Of a stretch of 64,000 bases of DNA, positions 38,795-47,510 are shown piece after piece. The position numbers and the translations under genes were made by a program. The notes beneath the pieces were generated by a model that was not told the origin of the DNA, searched no databases, and worked only from the letters and a program-made list of their open reading frames with translations. How positions within the stretch are numbered: position 1 is the first letter of the stretch; the number at the start of each line of letters is the position of its first letter. The stretch is from Echinicola shivajiensis. Lineage in GTDB: Bacteria; Bacteroidota; Bacteroidia; Cytophagales; Cyclobacteriaceae. The stretch lies in NCBI RefSeq assembly GCF_018642165.1, contig NZ_JAHHZM010000010.1:82641-146640 (forward strand), given 5' to 3'.

Positions 38795-39832
38795 TTATGC
38801 AAATGCTAGTTTTCGAGGTTCGTATTTTTTACTTACTTCGGCAATTACCTTAATATGTTCAGGAGTGGTTCCACAACAACCACCCAAAATATTGATCAAA
38901 TCATCCTTAAGGAATTCTTCAACTTGGTCAGCCATTTCCTTTGCAGTTTGATCGTACTGTCCAAACTCATTGGGCAGGCCTGCATTTGGATAGGCACTGA
39001 CATAGAACGGCGCCTTTTCGGCAAGCACCTTAAGGTATGGTCTTAATTCCTTTGCTCCCAAGGCGCAATTTAGACCTATACTGATCAATGGTACATGAGA
39101 TAAAGAAATTAAAAATGCTTCCGTTGTCTGTCCAGACAGGGTCCTTCCCGAAGCATCTGTAATGGTTCCTGAAATCATGATGGGAATCCCTCCCTCTTCA
39201 GGATTCAATGGAATGCCTTTTTCTTCATAAACCTCTTGAATCGCATAGACTGCTGCTTTAGCATTTAAAGTGTCAAATATGGTTTCTACCAAGAGAATAT
39301 CCGATCCTCCATCTATTAGTCCCCTGATTTGTTCTGCATAGGCTGCTGCCAACTGGTCAAAGTTCACTGCCCTAAACCCAGGGTCATTCACATCAGGAGA
39401 AATAGAAGCTGTACGGTTAGTTGGTCCTATTGCCCCTGCCACAAATCTTGGCTGGTCAGGAGTTTTCTCCGAATAGGCCAAGGCTACTTCCTTGGCTATT
39501 TTAGCAGAAGTCACATTCAGCTCATAGGCTAAGTGAGAAAGATCATAATCCTCCTGAGCGATGGAAGTACTACTGAAGGTGTTTGTTTCCAAAATATCAG
39601 CACCGGCATCCAAATAGGCTTCATGAATCTGTTTGATTACATCCGGCCTACTTAAAGAGAGCAGGTCATTATTACCTTTCAATGATTTAGCGTGACTTTT
39701 TAAAGCTGCTGTTCTAAAATCATCTTCATCCAATTGATAACGCTGGATCATGGTCCCCATCGCACCATCAAGGATTAAGATTTTGTTTTTTAATTGCTGA
39801 AGTAATATATCCGTTCTAGTATTCATGCTCAA
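38795..39832 (-). CDS. metH: methionine synthase, homocysteine-binding part
   Basis: A homocysteine S-methyltransferase barrel of 345 residues. It begins with [20 protein letters not shown]. Zinc ligands are the Cys in [15 protein letters not shown] and the adjacent pair in [12 protein letters not shown]. It is the N-terminal module of MetH, encoded separately and followed 8 nt later by the folate/B12/activation part. The split arrangement is common in Bacteroidota. The 5' leader holds a SAM-I riboswitch, so high SAM should lower expression of the three-gene operon. Confidence 0.95.
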   Translation of the reverse strand: MSMNTRTDILLQQLKNKILILDGAMGTMIQRYQLDEDDFRTAALKSHAKSLKGNNDLLSLSRPDVIKQIHEAYLDAGADILETNTFSSTSIAQEDYDLSHLAYELNVTSAKIAKEVALAYSEKTPDQPRFVAGAIGPTNRTASISPDVNDPGFRAVNFDQLAAAYAEQIRGLIDGGSDILLVETIFDTLNAKAAVYAIQEVYEEKGIPLNPEEGGIPIMISGTITDASGRTLSGQTTEAFLISLSHVPLISIGLNCALGAKELRPYLKVLAEKAPFYVSAYPNAGLPNEFGQYDQTAKEMADQVEEFLKDDLINILGGCCGTTPEHIKVIAEVSKKYEPRKLAFA

Positions 39833-39896
39833 TAATTTTTATAAAAGCTTATGTCGAGCAAGAACCGGAAGAAAAATGAAGCATTTATCTGCCGCT

Positions 39897-40020
39897 CATC
39901 TTTTCCTGTCTTACTCAGGATGGGAGTTAGCACCTTGTATGGTTCAGGTTGCTAAGACGTCATTGGGCCCTTCCCTCGGTCTTTCTCGATAAGCAATCCC
40001 AAAGTTAACAGGAAAAGATG
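39897..40020 (-). promoter_or_regulatory. SAM-I (S-box) riboswitch with extended outer helix
   Basis: Reading the minus strand, the core matches the S-box consensus: CTTATCGAGAAAGACCGAGG, then AAGGGCCCAATGA, TTAGCAACCTG and CAAGGTGCTAACTCC, ending GAGTAAG, which closes P1 with CTTAT. Outside it, 40008-40020 and 39897-39909 form a further perfect 13-bp helix. The leader precedes metH1 by 64 nt. No classic U-tract terminator is seen, so the output may be translational or use the outer helix. Confidence 0.92.
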
Positions 40021-40090
40021 GAAAAAAATTGCAAAGAAGATATTTTATTTAAATTTCTAGTTGGCATTAGAAATATATTGTACAACAGCT

Positions 40091-41419
40091 CTATGGTCTA
40101 ATTCCCAAACCGAATTGTAAGAATGGACCAGCCATATAACTTGACATGCTCACGTCAGCCAACTTATAATTCCCTAATGGAATTTCATAGCCAGCTGTGA
40201 TAGAGTATTTAAGTGCCAATTGCGATTTTTTGGAAAGACTTGATGCATAGGACAAAAACGCTTCCGGTTTGGCCATTAAACCACCTTTCTTCAGTTCCCC
40301 ATCATAATCAGGTATATCAATTAAGCTGGGAAAATCCACTTTATACTTATGCAATAAGGAATATCTCAATGAAGCATAACCTATTCCCCCCATTAATCCG
40401 ATTTCCCAATTATTCAGGTCCAAAAATTTGCGACCCAAATTTCCATAGACCCTGGTACTGCTCAAACTTTGGTGATAGGATTCATTTGCATCTCCATTTT
40501 GATTGGCATTGTAAAGATCTGCTCCATATAAAAAGCCCCTGTTTTCCCCTACTATCTTGATGCCAATATTTGTGGGCCAGCCGGATAGTTCATTATACCC
40601 ATTACTGGAAAGATAATTGTTAAGTTTATTAGGTTTGGTGAAGTGAAACCCATAAAATAAATTCAAGGCCAAAGTGGCATCACGATAAAAATAATTGGAT
40701 TCAGGCAAAGTGATTCCTGCTCCAATTCTAAGAAAGGGACCACTTTGGATATTGTCAAAGTTCATTCCTTTTATTTTCCAAGATTCTTCAAATGGATTGA
40801 AAGAATATCCGAATTTTGCTGAAAGGCTAATTACTTCCTCAGCTGAAAGCAAACCCAGGTCATAGCCCAATTCAAAACCAATTTCGGTCAGGAAATTACC
40901 AAAGTTCTCTGCTCCGCTGGTGACATCATTTCTCCTCAATATATAGCCATGGGCAGGTTCTTCCAAGAATTCGTTCATTGTTGCAGAATTGACACCCTTG
41001 AGCATCTGAAAATTCATATAACCCATTCCAATGGACATAAAATGGATTAGCTGAACTTTCCCCTCTTCGGTAAATGCATATCCTACATTGAGAAATACCC
41101 TACTGGTTCTATAATCGATTATATAGTCGCCAAACTGGTTGTTTAAGCCATTGCTTTGGTAAATCTCAGTACCAATAATAAAGTCATTGAACCTTGTCTG
41201 ATATCCCAAACCAATACTATGATAAGAGTTGGCCATTTTTGTTCCACCTCTTTCCTCAAGTAATTTGTTGAAATCCAAGAGTGGAGCTCCTGATATTCCA
41301 TAGAAAAAATTGGCACTTGTTCTCTGGTACAAATTGCTTTTTTGGGCGAAAAGGCTGTTTGCCCACATTACTAAAAGTATTATTGAGACTAATGATCTTT
41401 TCATGTATCGAAATTTCAC
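40091..41419 (-). CDS. predicted outer-membrane beta-barrel protein, function unknown
   Basis: A protein of 442 residues with a signal peptide (SLVSIILLVMWANSLFA). The rest alternates short amphipathic strands rich in Tyr, Phe, Gly and Asn with turns, such as FLNVGYAFTEEGKVQLIHFM and LALNLFYGFHFTKPN, ending with FLQFGLGIRP. That is typical of a Bacteroidota outer-membrane barrel. I cannot assign a family or substrate. It is transcribed alone toward the methionine operon's leader region. Confidence 0.75.
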   Translation of the reverse strand: MKFRYMKRSLVSIILLVMWANSLFAQKSNLYQRTSANFFYGISGAPLLDFNKLLEERGGTKMANSYHSIGLGYQTRFNDFIIGTEIYQSNGLNNQFGDYIIDYRTSRVFLNVGYAFTEEGKVQLIHFMSIGMGYMNFQMLKGVNSATMNEFLEEPAHGYILRRNDVTSGAENFGNFLTEIGFELGYDLGLLSAEEVISLSAKFGYSFNPFEESWKIKGMNFDNIQSGPFLRIGAGITLPESNYFYRDATLALNLFYGFHFTKPNKLNNYLSSNGYNELSGWPTNIGIKIVGENRGFLYGADLYNANQNGDANESYHQSLSSTRVYGNLGRKFLDLNNWEIGLMGGIGYASLRYSLLHKYKVDFPSLIDIPDYDGELKKGGLMAKPEAFLSYASSLSKKSQLALKYSITAGYEIPLGNYKLADVSMSSYMAGPFLQFGLGIRP

Positions 41420-41651
41420 CTCAAAATTAAAACTTTAATTAAGGATATGGCCATTTTACCTTTTAAAATACCTTTGAAACATAAATAACTATAAAACGCT
41501 ATGCTTCCGTATAAGCAAAGCCAATATATTTTTAACTATGACAGCAATAAAAGTGCCCATAGGAAATGACTCAATCATTGACCGATTCTCATTATTTCAA
41601 ATTATATTTAACAGACATTATTTGAAATTTGAATCAATTAAGCAAAAAGCT

Positions 41652-41972
41652 ATGATTACGACTACAACACCACATATTGAAGGCCATGAAATCAAAAAGT
41701 ATTGTGGAATAGTTTCCGGAGAGACCATCATTGGAGCCAATATTTTCAGGGACTTTTTTGCCGGAATTACAGATATTGTTGGCGGTAGATCAGGTGCTTA
41801 TGAAAAAGTACTTAAGGAGGCTAAAACCACTTCATTAAGGGAAATGGAAATGCAGGCTATGGCCTATGGTGCTAATGCTGTTGTTGGCGTAGATTTGGAT
41901 TATGAAACTATCAGGGATGGAATGCTAATGGTTACTGCCAGTGGAACCGCTGTTATTACAGAACCAAAATAA
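41652..41972 (+). CDS. YbjQ family (heavy-metal-binding domain, DUF74) protein
   Basis: A protein of 106 residues covering the whole YbjQ/DUF74 fold. Family features are [20 protein letters not shown] and the helix [23 protein letters not shown] near the C-terminal half. These small cytosolic proteins form pentamers; their role is unknown despite the metal-binding name. An ATG at 41538 is in frame but adds 38 residues with no family similarity, so I prefer 41652. A terminator follows at once. Confidence 0.92.
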   Translation: MITTTTPHIEGHEIKKYCGIVSGETIIGANIFRDFFAGITDIVGGRSGAYEKVLKEAKTTSLREMEMQAMAYGANAVVGVDLDYETIRDGMLMVTASGTAVITEPK

Positions 41973-41975
41973 AGT

Positions 41976-42033
41976 AAAAGGCTGTCTTTAAATTAATTGC
42001 TATTGGAGGCATTTAACTTAAAGGCAGCTTTTT
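41976..42033 (+). terminator. terminator after YbjQ gene, long loop
   Basis: AAAAGGCTGTCTTTA and TAAAGGCAGCTTTTT pair over 15 bp with two wobbles around a loop of about 27 nt and end in a T-run, 4 nt after the stop. Confidence 0.8.
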
Positions 42034-42043
42034 GAATAAGAAA

Positions 42044-42292
42044 TCAATGATTCTTATTTTCCAGAACGACCTTTAACTGCTCTTTGGTCGATTTTTTTAT
42101 CACTTCATTGTTAACGACAGTTATAGGCCCCGACTTACAAAAGTCCATGCACTTGGTTTTGACAATTTTATATTTTCCCTTATGATCATCCAGCTTGGTA
42201 AGGTCCTTAATATCCTTTAAAAGACCTTTACAACCATTCTTCTTACAATCAGATCCAGTACATACAAATATGAATTTTCGGTAAAGGGCCAT
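42044..42292 (-). CDS. thioredoxin-fold [2Fe-2S] protein
   Basis: A protein of 82 residues with four conserved cysteines in the thioredoxin-like ferredoxin (NuoE-type) pattern: C11 and C16 in FVCTGSDCKKNGC, C48 and C52 in TKCMDFCKSGP, followed by the PITVV strand. A fifth, C21, is extra. Such small proteins pass electrons between unidentified partners. An ATG at 42328 adds 12 residues inside the upstream permease gene; the start at 42292 lies 2 nt after its stop. No partner oxidoreductase is nearby, so the role is open. Confidence 0.9.
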   Translation of the reverse strand: MALYRKFIFVCTGSDCKKNGCKGLLKDIKDLTKLDDHKGKYKIVKTKCMDFCKSGPITVVNNEVIKKSTKEQLKVVLENKNH

Positions 42293-42294
42293 AA

Positions 42295-43545
42295 TTAATT
42301 TGATACAAATTGTAATAACAGACCACAAATATACGCTCCATAAGTGCCAACAGCATAACCAAATACAGCCAGCAATACCCCTACTGGTGCCAGAGAAGGA
42401 TGAAAGGCCGAAGCTACTATAGGTGCAGATGCAGCCCCTCCTACATTGGCTTGAGAGCCTACCGCCACAAAGAAAAATGGCGCTTTAATAAGGTACGCAA
42501 TTATCAGCATAATACTTATATGTACTAACATCCAAACTGCCCCTACAATAAACAGGGATGGGTTATCTAAGATAGCAAATAAATCCATTTGCATACCTAC
42601 TGTGGTAATCAATACATACAATAAAACACTTCCTAATCGGGATGCTCCTACCCCTTCCAAATTCCTCGCTTTGGTAAAAGATAGGATAAGTCCTCCTGTG
42701 GTTGCAATTACAACTATCCAGAAAAAGGTAGAGTCTAAGGAATATTTTTGTAATTGCGGATAATTGCTACCTATCCATGGCGCTATATAATCTGCAATCC
42801 AGTGAGAAATTCCTGTGATAACAAACCCTACGCCCAAAACCTTGAAAGTGTCACTCATATTGGGGATTTTCATGATACTACCCCTATATGCTTGGATATT
42901 TCTTTGCAACTCTTCTATGGCAGAACTGTCTGCTTTAAAAATTCTGTCAATCTTTTTGGGATTAGCGGCCCAGAAAAGTAAGAATGCCAACCATAAATTG
43001 GCTATTACAACATCTACTGCAATTACTGAGCTAAATAATTCAGGGCTAGCTCCAAAGGTTTTAAGCATAGCAGTTTGATTAGCACCACCACCAATCCAAC
43101 TTCCTGCGACTGTGGCCAAACCTCTCCAAACTTCATCCGGCCCCACTCCTCCCACTACAGAAGGATCTACAATAGAAACCAACAAAACTGCAATAGGACC
43201 ACCTAGTATTATTCCTAAAGTTCCCGAAAGAAACATGATCAAAGCTTTAGGACCCAGTTTAATTATCCCTTTGAAATCTATGCTTAGGGTCAATAACACC
43301 AAAGAAGTAGGCAATAAGTACCTTGAGGCTACTTGGTAAAGCTTTGATTCGCTACCGGAGATAATTCCCAGTGTATTGAAAATCGAAGGAAGAAAATAAC
43401 AGAGAAGTACAGATGGAACTACCCGGTAAAATTTTTTCCAAAAGGGTCTGTCACTGCTGGAAGTGCCAAAAACCAAAGCTAAAATACCAAAAAGAAGTCC
43501 TAGTACAACAGCATCATTGCTGATCAATGGGGTAGATTCCTGCAT
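42295..43545 (-). CDS. DUF819 family integral membrane protein
   Basis: A protein of 416 residues with about eleven hydrophobic helices and the DUF819 (YjcL-like) features: LISNDAVVLGLLFGIL near the N-terminus, GLATVAGSWIGGGANQTAML in the middle and FFVAVGSQANVGGAASAPIV near the end. The family is thought to be transporters but has no proven substrate. An ATG at 43635 would overlap the NUDIX gene; 43545 (MQESTPLI) begins just before the first conserved helix. The 2Fe-2S gene follows 2 nt downstream. Confidence 0.92.
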   Translation of the reverse strand: MQESTPLISNDAVVLGLLFGILALVFGTSSSDRPFWKKFYRVVPSVLLCYFLPSIFNTLGIISGSESKLYQVASRYLLPTSLVLLTLSIDFKGIIKLGPKALIMFLSGTLGIILGGPIAVLLVSIVDPSVVGGVGPDEVWRGLATVAGSWIGGGANQTAMLKTFGASPELFSSVIAVDVVIANLWLAFLLFWAANPKKIDRIFKADSSAIEELQRNIQAYRGSIMKIPNMSDTFKVLGVGFVITGISHWIADYIAPWIGSNYPQLQKYSLDSTFFWIVVIATTGGLILSFTKARNLEGVGASRLGSVLLYVLITTVGMQMDLFAILDNPSLFIVGAVWMLVHISIMLIIAYLIKAPFFFVAVGSQANVGGAASAPIVASAFHPSLAPVGVLLAVFGYAVGTYGAYICGLLLQFVSN

Positions 43546-43622
43546 GTAAATAAATTGTATGAAATTTAAAGTATTACAAAACAAGTAAAAGCTAGCTGAA
43601 AAAAAAATATAATACCAAAGGC

Positions 43623-44252
43623 TTATGACTTCCAAATAGCCATAAGCTCACCTAATATCATCGCTGTAGCTCCCCAAACTACCTCCTTTTCAATATCAAA
43701 ATAAGGTGCTTTCAAATTGAAGCCTGATGCTAGTTTAAAAGATGTTTCCTTTATGTTTTTCTGGTCTATCAAAGCTGCAAAATCACTATGGATAATTCTG
43801 CTTACCTCTCTTGGATCAGGTTTAAAGTTTGGGGTCTTTTCAGAAAATCCAATATAAGGAGTTACCAAGAAATTACTTGGAGGAATGTATAAATTTGACA
43901 TTTTTCCAATAATGTTAATTTGGTTTTTGTCTACTCCTATTTCTTCTTCAGTTTCCCTTAATGCTGTTTCCTGTAGATTGATATCATCCTCTTCCCACTT
44001 ACCTCCTGGAAAGGAAACTTGCCCGCTATGGTTACCTTCATATTCGGGTCTTTTGATGAAGGGAACCATACATCCATCTTTTCCCCTATAAAGCAGGATC
44101 ATTACCGCTCCTTTGCGCGCATTTTTGACGTTTTGATTGGCAAACCTAGCCTCATCTAAAGGCTGTGGGGCCATGATAATCTGACCTTTTTTGCCTGGTA
44201 ATGGTCCATGAAGTTTTGTTTCTAAATGTTCAACTACCTTTAATAATTCCAT
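43623..44252 (-). CDS. CoA-type NUDIX pyrophosphatase
   Basis: A protein of 209 residues. The NUDIX box reads GKWEEDDINLQETALRETEE with EIGV, preceded by the coenzyme-A-subfamily signature FIKRPEYEGNHSGQVSFPGG (UPF0035). It should hydrolyse CoA or acyl-CoA to phosphopantetheine and 3',5'-ADP. The ATG at 44252 (MELLKVV) is preferred; 44285 adds eleven residues. It leads a possible operon with the DUF819 and 2Fe-2S genes; the gap to DUF819 is 77 nt. Confidence 0.93.
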   Translation of the reverse strand: MELLKVVEHLETKLHGPLPGKKGQIIMAPQPLDEARFANQNVKNARKGAVMILLYRGKDGCMVPFIKRPEYEGNHSGQVSFPGGKWEEDDINLQETALRETEEEIGVDKNQINIIGKMSNLYIPPSNFLVTPYIGFSEKTPNFKPDPREVSRIIHSDFAALIDQKNIKETSFKLASGFNLKAPYFDIEKEVVWGATAMILGELMAIWKS

Positions 44253-44336
44253 GAAAATATGCTTAACTATTTTTGGTTTAAACAAACAATATAATTGGAT
44301 AATTCAAAAGTAAAGGGAAGGATTAAACTCATATCC

Positions 44337-44424
44337 ATAAAAAAGGTCCGATTATTAATCGGACCTTTTTTTACTATCAAACCTATTAAACCTATTGTTA
44401 AGTTATTCAACAAGTAGAACAACT
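44337..44424 (-). ncRNA. candidate small RNA (about 90 nt) with own promoter and terminator
   Basis: On the minus strand a promoter-like TTTG-N19-TAccTTTc (44460-44430) is followed by a hairpin, CAACAAGT with ACTTGTTG (44408-44430), and then by a strong intrinsic terminator at 44340-44370. No convincing reading frame lies between. Expression has not been shown; a leader of the NUDIX operon that is cut short by the terminator is an alternative. Confidence 0.5.
44340..44370. terminator. intrinsic terminator with no gene directly upstream
   Basis: AAAAAGGTCCGATT and AATCGGACCTTTTT form a 14-bp stem with a 3-nt loop and T-runs on both strands. It lies in the start-side gap of two divergent genes. 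Confidence 0.9.
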
Positions 44425-44429
44425 TGTTG

Positions 44430-44460
44430 GAAAGGTATAAAAATATTCTCATACTACAAA
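44430..44460 (-). promoter_or_regulatory. putative Bacteroidota-type promoter of the small RNA
   Basis: On the minus strand TTTG (44457-44460) and TACCTTTC (44430-44437) are spaced by 19 nt, close to the consensus TTTG-N19-TAnnTTTG with one mismatch in the last base. Confidence 0.55.
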
Positions 44461-44709
44461 CAATCGATTGCGGAAGAAATATTTTCTCCAGACGAAAACA
44501 AGTCTGCCCATTAATATTTTCCCAAATATCATTTTAATAAACTGAAATAAAATTAAATTTTGTTTTAGAGATAAACAGTTTAATAAGAAATTAGAGACTT
44601 TTAAAAAAATGTGGTTTTTCTAAAAAATAATCACATACCTTCTTGTATCTCAGCGAATTTCTATTGATTTAATTAACTTCGATTAGTTTCCATTAGATCT
44701 TTCTAAATT

Positions 44710-46443
44710 ATGTTTACAGCAAGCACCGAAAAACCTTTAGTTGTTGACGAAATAATAAAAGGTTATATCAAATACATCAATTCTTTTAATGAATATACAA
44801 AGCGTGCCCCCATTTATTTTAGGGAAAGAGATTGGGACGGTGTCCAACTTAATCAGCGACAAAGACTAAGACTCTATAAAGACTGCGTAAATGAAGTTGT
44901 AAAAATATGCAAAGTCAGCTTTGGTGAATTTTTGAATGACCGTCAGTATTGGCTTTCTGTAAAACAGTTCTTTTCTGAATCCATCAATGAAAGAAATGAC
45001 AAAGAACTGGCAGAGTCGTTTTATAATTCCGTGATCCGGAAATCAGTAGCGAAGTTGTCTATTGATGAGGAATTAATGTTTGTTCTGGAAGGATATGATT
45101 CTTGTGAAATCCATCCCCAAGAAAATCTTTTTTATAATTACCCATCCACTTGGGGCGTACAGAGGATTATCAGAAAAATACTAGAAGATTTTGACTTCAA
45201 TGCCCCTTATTACCAAAAAGAAAAGGATGTCCAATTTTTGGTTAGAAGCATAAGAGAGGTCATATTAACCAGGTATAAGGTAGACAAAAGCACAACCACC
45301 CAGGTACTAAAACAAGTTTTTTATCGAAACAAAGCTGCCTATTTGATCGGTAGGACTTTTTTGGGTGGAAAATGGATGCCTTTTATCATTCCCTTTATGC
45401 ATGGTCCAAATGGCATTTTTGTTGACACACTGATCTTTGACCCTAATTTGATGAGTGCGACATTTAGTTATACGCGTTCCTATTTTATGGTCGAAACTGA
45501 AATACCATCCCAGATTGTCGCATTTTTAAATTCCGTGATTACCCATAAAAAAGTTTATGAATTGTACAATGCAATTGGATTCAACAAACATGGTAAAACA
45601 GAATTTTATAGGGATTTTCTTAGTCATCAAAGCACCAGTGATGACCAATATGTCCTTGCTCCAGGAATAAAAGGCATGGTAATGACCGTATTTACCCTTC
45701 CTTCATACAATATCGTATTTAAAATGATTAAGGACAGTTTTGATCCTCCCAAAAACATGACACGTCAAGAAGTTAAGGACAAATACCGATTGGTGTCCTT
45801 GCATGATAGAGTTGGAAGGATGGCAGATACCCATGAATTTGAGTATTTCAAGCTTCCTCTCAACAGGGTCCATCCAGATCTTTTGAGAGAATTGAAGAAT
45901 ACTGTCAATTCTTTAATTGAGATTAAAGATGACACACTAATTCTCAAGCATCTCTACACAGAACGTAGATTGACACCTCTTAATATGTACTTGGAGGAAT
46001 GTAGCTTGGACGATGCAAAGATTGCCGTAGAAGAATATGGAAATGCGATATTGCAGCTGGCAAAGGCAAATATCTTTCCTGGAGATATGATGACGAAGAA
46101 TTTTGGCGTTACGAGACAGAAAAGGGTGATCTTTTATGATTATGATGAAATCGAGTTTTTGACACAAATGAATTTTAGGGAGAAACCCAAGCCCAAAACC
46201 TTCGAGGAGATCTATGCTGCAAGTCCTTGGTATGAAATAGCGAAGAATGATGTCTTTCCTGAGGATTTTAGACGGTTTATGATTGGCCGTGCTGATGTTA
46301 AAGCCTACTTTCTAGAATTCCATAAAGACCTGTTTGATCCGGATCACTGGAGAAGCATCCAAAAACGCATTGAAAACGGTGAATTCATGCATACTTTTCC
46401 TTATCCAGATTATATGAGGTTCAGACCTCATGAACCAGTTTAG
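44710..46443 (+). CDS. aceK: isocitrate dehydrogenase kinase/phosphatase
   Basis: A protein of 577 residues, the same size as E. coli AceK. It keeps the ATP site (LAPGIKGMVMTVFTLPSYN then FKMIKD, with Lys338), HDRVGRMADTHEFEYFKLP, LYTERRLTPLNMYLEECS, NIFPGDMMTKNFGVTR and FYDYDEIEFLTQMNFR. The enzyme phosphorylates isocitrate dehydrogenase to divert flux into the glyoxylate shunt during growth on acetate or fatty acids, and removes the phosphate again. In enterobacteria it follows aceBA; here it stands alone. Similarity is strong over the full length, so function is probably conserved. Its host range is mainly Proteobacteria, which suggests old horizontal transfer. Confidence 0.96.
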   Translation: MFTASTEKPLVVDEIIKGYIKYINSFNEYTKRAPIYFRERDWDGVQLNQRQRLRLYKDCVNEVVKICKVSFGEFLNDRQYWLSVKQFFSESINERNDKELAESFYNSVIRKSVAKLSIDEELMFVLEGYDSCEIHPQENLFYNYPSTWGVQRIIRKILEDFDFNAPYYQKEKDVQFLVRSIREVILTRYKVDKSTTTQVLKQVFYRNKAAYLIGRTFLGGKWMPFIIPFMHGPNGIFVDTLIFDPNLMSATFSYTRSYFMVETEIPSQIVAFLNSVITHKKVYELYNAIGFNKHGKTEFYRDFLSHQSTSDDQYVLAPGIKGMVMTVFTLPSYNIVFKMIKDSFDPPKNMTRQEVKDKYRLVSLHDRVGRMADTHEFEYFKLPLNRVHPDLLRELKNTVNSLIEIKDDTLILKHLYTERRLTPLNMYLEECSLDDAKIAVEEYGNAILQLAKANIFPGDMMTKNFGVTRQKRVIFYDYDEIEFLTQMNFREKPKPKTFEEIYAASPWYEIAKNDVFPEDFRRFMIGRADVKAYFLEFHKDLFDPDHWRSIQKRIENGEFMHTFPYPDYMRFRPHEPV

Positions 46444-46736
46444 GTATGCATCTAGAAGAATACTAAAGGTGCGAAAATAGCCTCCTTTTTTTATAGAAAT
46501 TTTTTATTGTGACAAAATACTTTTTTATAGCTTAATCCAACTTAATTCTTCCATCGTATATTTTGAAAATTCGAGTTAATTAATTAATATTCAGTAAGTC
46601 GAGCGAGAAAATTCATAACAATTGGTTTTCTAAATGGTTATATACAAAGTTTCCTTCATTGAAGAAAATTAAACCCCACCCTTACTACCACAAATTTCTT
46701 CATCATGTTTGTTTAGATATCTTAAATTCTGGAAAA

Positions 46737-47366
46737 ATGAAAAAAGCTCAATGGTACATCATCCTAGCTGCTCTACTGTTTACATCATGCTTTTCCTCTA
46801 AAGATTTTGTAGCAGAATACGATTACGACTACAGGGGCAATTTCAAAAAATACAAAACTTTTGCCTTTATGGAGGATACGGGGACTGATTCGATAAAGCA
46901 CATCCCTATAATAGATAAAACGATTATTTCAAGGTTAAATTCTCAAGGGTTTAGACATCAAATAACTCAGCCTGATATTTTAATTTATTATAAGTTGTTT
47001 GTCAGTCAGGTTCGATATAGAGGATATATACAGCCAGAATTTGACAATTGGTTATCCGCCAGAGGTTTGGAAATCCTGAAGGAAGAAGAGAAAAAAGAGG
47101 AGCTATTGGCTAAAAAAGGACTGGAAGAATTAGATGAAGAAGAAGAGAGAAAAGTCGGTGAGGATTACGATAATATAAAATACTACGAAAATGAGGGAAT
47201 GCTGATAATTTACGTAATCGACTATAAAAAAAATAAAACCATATGGCAAGGATATACTGCGGCGGATTTCGATATCAATTCTCCAAGCATAAACTTAGAC
47301 CTTACACGGGCCACTTATAAGGTAATGAACCAGTTCCGTTTAGTCACCAATAATTATACCTTTTAG
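46737..47366 (+). CDS. DUF4136-type lipoprotein
   Basis: A protein of 209 residues with a lipoprotein signal (WYIILAALLFTSCFSSKD). The body has a DUF4136-like arrangement: early DFVAEYDYDYRGNFKKYKTF, then YRGYIQPEF, an acidic insertion (EEEKKEELLAKKGLEELDEE) and a C-terminal LIIYVIDYKKNKTIWQGYTA. Such proteins sit in the outer membrane; their job is unknown. The ATG at 46659 would add 26 residues ahead of the signal, so the start at 46737 is chosen. It is monocistronic. Confidence 0.8.
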   Translation: MKKAQWYIILAALLFTSCFSSKDFVAEYDYDYRGNFKKYKTFAFMEDTGTDSIKHIPIIDKTIISRLNSQGFRHQITQPDILIYYKLFVSQVRYRGYIQPEFDNWLSARGLEILKEEEKKEELLAKKGLEELDEEEERKVGEDYDNIKYYENEGMLIIYVIDYKKNKTIWQGYTAADFDINSPSINLDLTRATYKVMNQFRLVTNNYTF

Positions 47367-47389
47367 CTATATAAATATATTGTATTGTT

Positions 47390-47485
47390 AAAAGAGGCTG
47401 TCTCATACATAAGTTTCCATCACTGGGAACCTAGCTGTCCCAAGAAAATTGGGGACAGATTTATTTATGGAGACGGCCTCTTTTT
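47390..47485 (+). terminator. large branched hairpin element after the DUF4136 gene
   Basis: An outer 15-bp stem (AAAAGAGGCTGTCTC with GAGACGGCCTCTTTT, one wobble) encloses two inner hairpins, GTTTCC/GGGAAC near 47412-47430 and CTGTCCCAA/TTGGGGACAG near 47435-47459, and ends in a T-run. It works as a terminator but its size and branching are unusual, resembling a small transposon-derived repeat. Confidence 0.7.
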
Positions 47486-47510
47486 AATTATGATGCAAAG
47501 TCAAGCATTT

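Larger units (their letters stand above)
44253..44709. other. 457-nt intergenic region before aceK
   Basis: AT-rich region between the divergent NUDIX and aceK genes. It holds the candidate small RNA, its promoter and terminator (separate entries), and a CAATCGATTG palindrome at 44461-44470. Otherwise nothing recognised; the aceK promoter should lie near the right end. Confidence 0.6.

Noticed and set aside
44267..44452. 61-codon minus-strand frame before the NUDIX gene
   Set aside because: It reads through the strong terminator at 44340-44370; the small-RNA explanation fits better.
44461..44470. CAATCGATTG palindrome near the aceK promoter as a second copy of the uronate operator
   Set aside because: Only the 10-bp core is shared; the outer GCG arms differ on one side, so it may be chance.
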